Shown here: one piece after another, positions 56,410 to 64,000 of the stretch
Numbering within the stretch: the stretch's first letter is position 1
How the letters are laid out: every line of letters starts with the position of its first letter
Source of the DNA: Kitagawia praeruptora
Lineage: Eukaryota > Streptophyta > Magnoliopsida > Apiales > Apiaceae
DNA length: 64,000 nucleotides
Assembly: GCA_037693485.1 (NCBI GenBank)
Contig: CM075351.1
Coordinates: 104,488,001 to 104,552,000 of the forward strand
Direction of reading: 5' to 3'
Made by a program: the position numbers and the translations under genes
Notes under the pieces: generated by a model
Seen by the model: the letters and a program-made list of their open reading frames with translations, nothing else
What the model was told of the DNA's origin: nothing
Database searches by the model: none

Positions 56410-57027
56410 TTACTTAGCTTGATTTGAAATTTCATCTAACTCCTTATCCCTCAGAGCCTTTCTGAGTTTTTCAATCAGCTCCTTTTCTTCAGAGGTCACT
56501 GCATCATCTTCATTTTCCACGATGTATTTTATGATCATTGAGGAAGCAGTGTTTAATGCGTCTCTAAGTTCCATCCAATAAACATTTTGCTTTACAATTG
56601 ATCTGAATTTTAACACATCTCCCTCCATCTTGAATCTTCTACCAGGAAGCTGATTTAAAGTTTCCCTTCTTAGTCTGTCCAAGATGGGATCCTCTCCTTT
56701 CCTTTGATCAAAAATCATGTCTAGCTCCCAAGAACACAATGCTTCAAGTTTGTTAGATGATCCTACCACTTGCCAGAACAGTTCTTTTAGCACACTGGTC
56801 TTCAACTTAGAAAAGCTGTCTATATAGATTTCTTCTTTGCCATATTTGATTCTCAGAGGATTGTCCAGTACAATTGGCTGATAGTTTGATCCACTACTGT
56901 TGATCTCGTTGAGTTTACTCCAGCTTTCCTTCAATTGAGCTTCAATCTCATCTTCTATCTGTTGACGAGATTTTTGTCTTGAGGCTAATTCTTCTCTGAA
57001 TTTCTGCTCTGCCTCATACCTATCCAT
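56410..57027 (-). pseudogene. Envelope-like ORF, C-terminal segment
   Basis: 205 codons begin directly after an in-frame TAA (57028-57030), so this is the continuation of the upstream segment, not a separate gene. It is strongly charged and predicted helical at both ends (EAEQKFREELASRQKSRQQ near the start; EEKELIEKLRKALRDKELDE near the stop), with a central ELFWQVVGSSNKLEALCSW stretch. No signal peptide or membrane segment is evident in this part. The true C-terminus is at 56410, about 180 bp before the polypurine tract. Confidence 0.7.
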
Positions 57028-58074
57028 TTATTGCTTTGTATAAGGTTTCTCCATTTCTTTCCAGTCATACTCAGGAATAGGATTATCTTCTTCATTTTCC
57101 AGACCTAGAGCTTCAAAAACATCTTCATCATTTTGAAGTGTCCAGTCACCATGCTTTTCAATGAATTCAGCATTTCTGATTGCATAGTACTTTCGAACAG
57201 GATCCATGATCTTTTCAGAGATATCACCATAGCTTTCCAAGAGTTCAACCATTCTTACCAAATTGAAATAATCAATTCTTCGTCTTACCAGTTCTTGGGT
57301 TTGAACAAGTTTGTTGGATATCACTTTTGATTTTGATATCTGAGTGAAGTCAGGTTCTACCATAATCAATCTTTCCTTATTCTCCCATAGAATGTATCTT
57401 GTAACTTTTTCTTTTGACTCATCCAAATCTATGGATACAGAAGTGATTGTCTCTATGGCTTTCTCTTGTAGTTGTTCCAAACTGTTCATCCTTCTGCTCA
57501 TGATTAGTTTCTTAAGCCCTAGACCAGTAGCTTTTCTTTGTCCAGAATAGACAGTCTTTCCCCTTATCTTCTTGTTTGCTTTTCTTTTTATTCTTCCTGT
57601 CTTGAATGTTCTGACAGTAGTTTCTTTGAAAGCATCTTTGATAGGGCTTCTGACAGTGTCTTCTTTGACAGCATCTTTCATGACAGTGTCTTCATTTTTC
57701 CTGACAGTAACTTCATTTTTCTTGACAGTATCTTTTTCAGTATAGATACTGTCAATTTCCATTTCTACTTGATTAGTCTTCAATGCTTCAAGTATTTCCT
57801 TTTCTTCCTCCTTTTCTTTATTTTCTTTGCTTGTTCCAGGAGTTTCTGAAGTTTCCTTTGGCTCAGCTTCTTTAGCTTGGGATTGCTCTTTTGAAGAATT
57901 TCCCTTTTCTGACTCTTTAGCTCCTCCAGCTTCACCTCCACCTTCATTATCATCACCATCTTTATCCAAGGTGTCATCAAAGGAGCAGCTTCCACCTTGA
58001 GCATTTCTGCTTTCATTTGCTTTGGCAATGAGCTTCTTAATTTTGGTACTGTATTCCACATCTCTCTTTGCCAT
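57028..58074 (-). pseudogene. Envelope-like ORF, acidic/lysine-rich segment
   Basis: 348 codons in the same frame as its neighbours are bounded by single in-frame stops (TAA at 58099-58101 upstream, TAA at 57028-57030). The first third is Glu/Lys/Ser-rich and disordered. Next comes a run of TV(K/R)KNE-type repeats encoded by tandem GACAGT motifs (about 57640-57750), then a basic patch (GRIKRKANKKIRGK). The C-terminal half is more globular (ILWENKERLIMVEPDF, YFNLVRMVELLES). The basic patch could act in nucleic-acid binding or nuclear import; that is inference. Confidence 0.7.
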
Positions 58075-58098
58075 TATCTTGTGGATATCTTTAACTGC

Positions 58099-58746
58099 TT
58101 AAATCCTTTCCTTGGTGATGGGTGCTTTCAGCAACAACTTAAGTACATCCATGATGACTTTGCTTTGTAGAGATTTTTTGCCTTCAAGAGTTAAGAACCC
58201 AAGTCCTTTAGTTCCTTTGGTTGTTGTCTGTTTAAAGCTTACACCATATGGCTGGAGACATATTTCTGGAAGTTTGCTGTTAACCATTGTACCCAGTTGC
58301 AGATAGAGACTTTCATCAAAGATGGTAGACTTTTTCTTGACAAGAATCCCAAGGATGTATTGCACTCTGGCAGAGAAAGTTTCTAGCAGTTGCATTGTTA
58401 TGAATATTGAATGTCCACTCTTCAGGAACACTTCAACTGCCCACCTCTTCTCTGAGCTAATCTTCACAGAAAGATTGACAATCTTTTCTTTCAAAGCTTC
58501 TGCCAACTTAGCAGGTTTTCCTCCAGATTCTGTGATTGCTTCATTCACCAGAGTGTTGAATTCCTCATCCTTATTATTCAAGGTGCTCTCCATATGACTT
58601 ATCATCATAGATTCAGCTTCTTCTGGAGAGTATGTGCTTCCATCAGTCCACGTAATCAACTCTGAAGGATTCACATATTCAGGCAGCTTGCCCTTGCCTT
58701 TACCCATCCTGTTAGACTCCTCCTTTTCTCTCCAAAGCCTCTCCAA
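58099..58746 (-). pseudogene. Envelope-like ORF, middle segment
   Basis: 215 codons are in frame with the upstream segment through 22 codons after a TAG at 58813. It includes MGKGKGKLPEYVNPSELITW and a more ordered region with FLKSGHSIFITMQLLETFSARVQ. It ends KAPITKERI at the TAA (58099). Frame continuity with both neighbours shows one ancestral ORF broken by nonsense changes. Confidence 0.7.
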
Positions 58747-58812
58747 TGTAGATTCTTTCTTTTCAGGAACTGGTTCACTGATTTTGATGGAAGATGCCTG
58801 ATTTCTTTGTAT

Positions 58813-59589
58813 CTATTCCAATACCTCCTCAGATACTATCATTGTTTCCCCATCTACTTCAGTTTCAAAAAATTTCCCAGTTCCAAAGGCTATGACAGTT
58901 TCTCTTTGCTCCCCCTGTCTTTCAGCTTCCCCTTGTGACTTCATTTTTCTTCCTGGTTGCTCAGCTTCTTTCTCATCTATTACTTTCTCCCCCTTAGTTA
59001 AGTTGACAGCATTGATGAGAGAAGTAAGAGACAGCAGAGTTGCTTGAATCTCAGCAAATCCAGTTTTCATAGTAGAGGACATAGTGTCTAGCTGGCTCTC
59101 CATTGTAGCACATCTATTCTCAATAGCTTGGAGCCTGTCATTGGTGGTTGCAGAAGGACCACCAGACCTAAGCTTCTTTGGAGGTAATGAATAAGTCTGG
59201 GGCATGGAGGCTGTTGGGGTTCTCACACTCTCATTGTCTTTTCTGGTGATCTCATCACCGCTCACAATTAATCCCTCAAGGCCTAATGCCTGTTGATAAA
59301 TGGCTCCCTCATTTTCACTCTGGACATGCTCAAGTCCCTCACCTTTTGCCAGCACATTTGGCTGCCTCTCATTTTTAGGCTCACTTCTCTTTTCTTTTAT
59401 CTCTCTTTTCTTTTGCTCTCCCTCACTCATCCTAGATGCATGAGTATGAGCAGTACTAGCATGCAATGAAGAGAAAGATGATTTAGATTTTACCTTAAAA
59501 GCCTTGGAGAGTGGCATGTCATCATCAGAGATGTCCTCAATTAATCCTTCCTGAAATTGAGGTTGAGCAGGGTTGACAGCATCTTTCAC
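58813..59589 (-). pseudogene. Envelope-like ORF, low-complexity and coiled segment
   Basis: This segment continues in frame after a TAG at 59590-59592; its apparent start is a GTG. Ser/Lys/Glu-rich sequence with PPKKLRSGGPS is followed by a heptad-like RLQAIENRCATMESQLDTM, suggesting a coiled coil of about 45 residues (LQAIENR to LINAVN). It ends at a TAG (58813). Confidence 0.65.
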
Positions 59590-60240
59590 CTATAAATTAT
59601 TGTCAGACGGGATGTTGACAGCAACTTTAGGAAGGCTCTTGACAGTATCTTTGACCAGAATGTTACTGTCACTTGATTGTTTGACAGAACCTTCTGGGTT
59701 GTCCTTGACAGCAACTTTGGCTGTGACAACAACTTCCCTAGGGTAAGATGCTTTCAGGGAATCGATCAAGATGCTGGCTGTTTCAATTTCTGACAAACAT
59801 TCACCTTGATCTAATCCAGTGTTTGAAGGAGTGGTATCCATTTCACTTTGAGAAATGGGTTCTTGTGGACCACTTGATGGGGGCTCATCCATGGTTTGAG
59901 ATGGATGATCAAAACCTGAGGGGTTGGTACTGTCCCCCTCTCTAGGTTGAACTGAAGAAACAATAGATGTGGGAATGAAAGTAGAAGAATGAAGCTTAGA
60001 TGGATCATTTGGCTGTTCCACAGAGGAAAATTGTGGAACATCAAAAGTAGGGATAAAGTCCTCACTGTGCCCTAACTTTCTGTGAATTTCTTCAAGTATA
60101 GGCTCCTCAAGAGTGTGTTCTTGAGGTTGTGCAGACTCTTCACAAGATGCCTTAGGAGACAGGCCAATTTCAATAGATGCCTCTTGTTGAGAAGAGACAC
60201 CTAGAGGTGAGTTTATTTCCCTATCATCCTCTACAGTCTT
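59590..60240 (-). pseudogene. Envelope-like ORF, Ser/Pro/Glu-rich segment
   Basis: The open frame runs from just after a TAA (60241-60243) to the TAG at 59590, with an internal methionine at 60021. It is rich in Ser, Pro, Gln and Glu, lacks recognisable domains and includes the VAVKDN and VVVTAKVAV stretches encoded by GACAGCAACTTT-type motifs. Confidence 0.6.
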
Positions 60241-61048
60241 TTAGGAAACTATAGGGTGGCTGACAGTAACCTTTGCCCTTCTAGCTCTCTTCTTCTTAGG
60301 CTCATAAGGGGCTACTGTGGGTTCTGTTTCAATACCTTCCTTATTTGCTGCACTAGGTGCAGTAACTCCCTCTTGACTCACAACATTTTCACCAGTTGCA
60401 CTTTCTAGGGATCTTTTCTTGGATTCCTGTTTGGCCATTTTAAGGGCTTTGGGCAGTCTAGAGTCCCTAGGTTGAATGTAAGGTGTAGAATGCGGGTTAA
60501 CTGAATTTGGGTCTAATTCAGTCTCATTCTCAAGTGTGAAAACAGTGTACCCTGTAGGTAATAGAAAATCAAGGTTGGGCACTTGATTAACCATGTGTTG
60601 TGTGAGACATAGTGGAATATGTGCATTCAAATATTGTGTGTTGAGAGATGTGTGTGTGTTTTTCTTTAAAACAGGACATTCCTCAGTATTAGGTGCATCT
60701 TCAACATTGCCACAAATATGATTAATACACATTGTTAAAAAGCGAGGATATATGTATACCTTTTTGCCTATGGCGCTTTTTAATTGTGCCATGACTAGCT
60801 TTCCAATGTCCACTTTGTATCCATGAACTAAAGAATGAGTGAGTTTCTTGATATATGAGGGTATTCCATTCCAGCCTGTAGACTTAGTCGAGAACACCTT
60901 CACCATGACGTCAAAAATCATGCTCCACTCCTTCCTTAGAAACTTCCTGTCCATTTCCCCCGTTTGATACCATTTATCAGAGTTTTCTTCAATTTTAGAA
61001 CCCGAATACCCAATCTTTAGGAAGAACCTCTTTAGAGTGTCATCGTTT
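60241..61048 (-). pseudogene. Envelope-like ORF, conserved N-terminal domain
   Basis: The first in-frame methionine is at 60954, but the frame is open upstream to 61048, where a frameshift separates it from the N-terminal piece. It contains KEWSMIFDVMVKVFSTK and KKVYIYPRFLTMCINHICGN. These are conserved blocks of the extra ORF in plant SIRE-like and related retrotransposons, as I recall them (W..IFD....VFS.K ... Y.RF.....NHI). A basic PKKKRARRAKV cluster near the end resembles a nuclear localisation signal. It stops at a TAA (60241). Confidence 0.72.
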
Positions 61049-61049
61049 G

Positions 61050-61349
61050 CTAGGTCCGGAAAACTTTCTCCACTGTACCCAAAGCGTTATTAATGTCCTT
61101 AACTGAAAGAGAGTGACTTGCATCATCTATCTTGAAGTTAATTGCTTCATTCTTTCCAGTTCCTTGAATACTGGCTGATTTCCAGAATTTTTCAATTCTA
61201 TCAATATCAAGCTTAGGGGTTGAGGTTATTGCATGACCTAAGTAGGATTTATTTATGAATGAAATAAGTCCTTTGAAGTTTTCACCGGCATCACCAGGAG
61301 AATGAATACCGGCAAAGTTAGTTTGAGCAACATTTTGTTTGGGTGCCAT
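61050..61349 (-). pseudogene. Envelope-like ORF, start
   Basis: ATG at 61349 begins MAPKQNVAQTNFAGIHSPGD and the frame runs 99 codons to a TAG created by a frameshift near 61055; the other frame then continues the protein. No signal peptide is visible, so the label envelope-like rests on position in the element, not on membrane features. The ATG is about 700 bp downstream of the RNase H stop, so expression would need its own promoter, splicing or reinitiation. Confidence 0.65.
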
Positions 61350-62046
61350 TGATGAATGTTCTGAAAAGTGAGAGAGAAAATGTGGTTTTTGAATGTAAGA
61401 GATTGAAAGGTTTTGCAGATGAAGGAGACAGAAGAGTAAACGGTAGATTCAGTTTATAAGATGAATAGTGTTTACTTGTCTTAATTAACTGTGTAGTAAT
61501 GATTTTACCCATTAACCCCACTAGCTATATCATGTGACAGTTGCTATTAGATCGTGGATTAGTGGATTAAATATATATATATATATATATATTACTTTAA
61601 ATATCTCTCCACTATCCTTGACAGCAACTTCTCATGACAGCAACTTTTCATTTGACAGTAACCTGTGCGCTAACAACATTTCTGTCAATAAGGTGAATGA
61701 GTGACAGCAAGTTTATCTGACAGTAACCTTGGCACAAAACGTGCTGTCATTGTTCATACACAAATTGAGTTAAGGACTCTTGACTACTTATTACCACATT
61801 AAGACAGACATGTAAAAACCATTTTAGCATAGTCATAGCAAACATGATATCTAAGATGATAAATCTTTTAGCATAGTCATAGCAAACATGATATCTAAAA
61901 TGATAAATCTTTTAGCATAGTCATAGCAAACATGCTGTCTGAACAAGTAGCTCTTAGAACAGTAACTTCTCATGACAGTACCTTCTAATGACAGCATCTT
62001 TTCTGTTATGAGCTGCGACATTAGAAACGATAAACCAGTCAGTTAA
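61350..62046. other. Spacer between RNase H and the extra ORF
   Basis: Non-coding. It contains an uninterrupted (TA)n tract at about 61567-61592 and at least eleven GACAG/CTGTC motifs, mainly TGACAGCAAC and TGACAGTAAC, at 61615-62000. It also has a 44-bp tandem repeat (starts 61822, 61866, 61910) with TTTTAGCATAGTCATAGC. The spacer is the natural place for a second promoter or splice acceptor for the extra ORF; this is inference. Confidence 0.75.
61822..61935. repeat. 44-bp tandem repeat
   Basis: Two full copies and a partial third copy of a unit containing TAGCATAGTCATAGCAAACA and ATGATATCTAARATGATAA. Copies differ at one or two bases, so the repeat is recent. Confidence 0.92.
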
Positions 62047-62430
62047 TCATACCTGATTTAGCATTCCTAATTCACTCACCAACCTGGTAAATGTTGCTTC
62101 ATCCAGTGGCTTGGTTAATATGTCTGCAAGTTGCTTGTCTGTTGGAACATAAACCAGTTTTACATCTCCCTTTTCAACATGCTCCCTGATAAAATGATGC
62201 CTTATATCAATGTGCTTTGTTCTGGAGTGTTGAACTGGATTGTCTGATATGACAATGGCACTAGTGTTGTCACAGTAGATAGGAATGTTTGACATCTCTA
62301 GTCCATAATCCATTAACTGATTCTTCATCCAAAGTATTTGTGCACAGCAACTTCCAGCTGCAATATATTCAGCTTCTGCAGTAGATGTAGAAACTGAATG
62401 TTGCTTTTTACTAAACCATGACACCAATCT
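62047..62430 (-). pseudogene. Copia RNase H, frame-shifted from RT
   Basis: The frame encodes VSWFSKKQHSVSTSTAEAEYIAA, YCDNTSAIVISDNPVQHSRT, KHIDIRHHFIREHV and LADILTKPLDEATF, the complete conserved C-terminal half of plant Copia RNase H. The catalytic acidic residues of the D-E-D set are present in AEAEY and YCDN. It is offset by one frame from the reverse transcriptase through a change at a run of five C/G at about 62430-62435. This is a one-base lesion that alone would truncate the polyprotein. Confidence 0.85.
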
Positions 62431-62435
62431 CCCCC

Positions 62436-63880
62436 AAGAAATTGACAGCTTCCAGTAGTACTTTTTCTATCAATTTTGCAGCCAGCATAATCTGAATCAG
62501 AGTATCCAATTAAATCAAATCCAGTTTCCTTAGGATACCAAAGACCTAGATTTGGAGTGCCTTTGAGATACCTAAAGATTCTCTTGATTGCAACCAAGTG
62601 TGATTCTTTTGGATCAGCCTGAAATCTTGCACAAAGACATGTAGCAAACATTATATCTGGTCTACTAGCAGTTAAGTAAAGTAGTGAACCAACCATGCCT
62701 CTGTATGTACTAGAATCAACTTTCTTGCCTTTAGGATCTAACTCTAATTTGGTGGCTGTAGAGATAGGTGTCTTGGCAGGTGATGATTCTTCTAAGTTAA
62801 ACTTCTTGAGAAGTTCTTTGACATACTTAGATTGACAGATAAAGATTCCATCCTTCTTCTGATAGATTTGGAGACCAAGAAAGAATGCTAATTCTTCCAT
62901 CATGCTCATTTCATACTTGTTTCTCATTAGAGATGAGAACTTTTCACATAATTTCTCATTTGTCGAACCAAAAATTATGTCATCAACATATATCTGCACA
63001 AGGATGATGTCTTTGCCATGGTATTTATAGAATAAAGTTTTATCCACCTTACCCCTTACAAATTGATTTTCCAGGAGAAAAGTGGAGAGTGTATCATACC
63101 AGGCTCTTGGTGCTTGCTTTAAACCATATAAAGCCTTGAACAGCTTGTAGACAAAATTATGTAGTTTGTCATTCTCAAATCCAAGAGGCTGTTCAACATA
63201 CACTTCTTCTTCTAATTCTCCATTTAGAAAGGCACTCTTGACATCCATTTGAAATACCTTGAATTTGCAGTGTGCAGCAAAGGCTAAGAAAATTCTTATA
63301 GCTTCAAGTCTGGCAACAGGAGCAAATGTTTCATCACAATCTATTCCTTCCTGTTGACAGTAACCTTTGGCCACTAGCCTTGCTTTCTTTCTTGTCACAT
63401 TTCCACTTTCATCTATCTTGTTTCTGAAGACCCATTTTGTCTCAATGACTGATTTTCCTTTTGGCCTTGGAACCAGCTTCCAAACATTGTTTCTTTCAAA
63501 CTGATTGAGCTCTTCCTGCATGGCCATCACCCAATCAGAATCCAACAATGCTTCTTCAATTATTTTTGGTTCCATTTGAGATAAGAAACATGAAAACATG
63601 CTGTCAGCAGAGATATTCCTCCTTGTCTTTACACCAGTAGTGGGATCTCCAATAATTAAATTACTGGTATGATCTCTGTTCCACTTGGTTGATTGAGGCA
63701 AGCTTCTTGTTTGATTAGATTGACTTTCATCAGTATGAGGATTTGACTCTTCACCATTTTCATTGTTCAGCTCACTTAACTCAATTCCTCCACTTTCACA
63801 GTCTTGTTGATTGATGCCTGATATTGTTTGTGATTGGGCTGAGGTTTGATTTAGATCATGAGCATTTACAGTTTCTTCTC
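62436..63880 (-). pseudogene. Copia reverse transcriptase
   Basis: The frame holds the whole Copia reverse transcriptase: NNVWKLVPRPKGKSVIETKWVF, KARLVAKGYCQQEGIDCDETF, FQMDVKSAFLNGELEEEVYV, ALYGLKQAPRAWYD and the catalytic YVDDII. These are followed by the connection region with YRGMVGSLLYLTASRPDIMF and GYSDSDYAGC, the start of RNase H. The domain has no internal stop. The open frame extends upstream without an ATG into an acidic linker (about 63880), where another shift occurs. Catalytic aspartates are intact. Confidence 0.9.
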
Positions 63881-64000
63881 ATATCCCATTGATTGAGTGA
63901 GACTAGGTTCTTCATCAACACATTCTTCTATTTCCAAGTATCCTTGATTCTCAAATCTGAAGGGTTGCATTTGACCATCCTCATGTAATCCTGGAAACTT
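63881..64000 (-). pseudogene. Copia integrase-RT linker, partial
   Basis: In a different frame from the reverse transcriptase this encodes QGYLEIEECVDEEPSLTQS, acidic linker sequence between integrase and reverse transcriptase. It runs off the window end. The frame difference near 63880 is a further small indel. Confidence 0.5.

Larger units (their letters stand above)
55143..64000 (-). mobile_element. SIRE/Maximus-like Copia element, 5' part outside window
   Basis: In minus orientation the window contains the end of integrase/linker, reverse transcriptase, RNase H, a 0.7 kb spacer, a ~4.9 kb extra reading frame, a polypurine tract and a 1072-bp 3' LTR. An additional long ORF downstream of RNase H is the defining feature of the SIRE/Maximus branch of plant Copia elements, where it is called envelope-like. 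Gag, protease, most of integrase and the 5' LTR lie beyond 64000. It inserted into the MITE at 54963. Confidence 0.88.

Noticed and set aside
57538..57849. Ser/Phe-rich plus-strand frames across the extra ORF
   Set aside because: They are antisense shadows of the acidic, lysine-rich minus-strand frame.

Overview
This is a eudicot plant nuclear genome window, probably from an asterid, though the family cannot be fixed from sequence alone. The composition is AT-rich and almost all of it is transposable elements (TEs). These include LTR retrotransposons with plant primer-binding sites, Stowaway, Tourist and hAT miniature elements, Helitrons, Mutator-like (MULE) and CACTA elements, and a LINE tail. 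Only one locus looks like a possibly expressed host gene: a two-exon gene at 40702-41174 encoding just the PB1 domain of an NBR1/Joka2-type autophagy receptor. No tRNA, rRNA or intact multi-domain host gene was seen.

Layout. 1-6064: nested LTR material. A long + strand LTR ends at 3514 and carries a 5'-truncated LINE at 256-897. It sits in a - strand LTR that starts at 5272, which in turn interrupts the gag of a - strand Copia element (LTR 5603-6064). 6065-13749: the repeat-rich 3' part and LTR of a Tat/Ogre-like Gypsy element, interrupted by a 3.2 kb solo LTR (9980-13163, target site duplication (TSD) ACTAT). 14305-24738: a nest confirmed by its target duplications. A small MULE (9-bp TSD) holds a hAT-like element (8-bp TSD). 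The hAT-like element carries a 176-bp satellite array, a 6.4 kb non-autonomous Gypsy element (LARD, 16773-23183, TSD TCTTT) and a second small hAT. 24.7-35.2 kb: a MITE cluster, a diverged array of the same satellite family, a local duplication, and a 4.3 kb solo LTR (29720-34033, TSD TAATG) inside a Stowaway MITE. 35.9-37.9 kb: two Helitrons. 38514-39971: a MULE with about 560-bp inverted arms around a captured exon (Pack-MULE). 40.7-41.2 kb: the PB1 gene. 42.4-44 kb: Tourist and Stowaway MITEs.

45162-53742 is a complete Copia element (TSD AAAAG). Its LTRs are about 98% identical and its gag is intact, but its pol is decayed. A 3 kb CACTA element (TSD TAC) carrying broken exons of a fasciclin-domain gene and a NASP-type histone-chaperone gene sits inside its 5' LTR. 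53.7-55.1 kb: foldback elements and a hAT interrupted by a Stowaway, which is itself interrupted by the next element. 55143-64000 is the 3' part of a - strand SIRE/Maximus-type Copia: reverse transcriptase and RNase H, then a roughly 4.9 kb envelope-like reading frame broken only by single-base lesions, then a polypurine tract and a 1.07 kb LTR. A TGACAG-type motif is strikingly over-represented throughout this element.

The window is therefore best read as a stratified TE accumulation with several gene-capture events. Many insertion boundaries are supported directly by target-site duplications. LTR identities were counted by eye, and family assignments rest on motif recognition rather than database searches.
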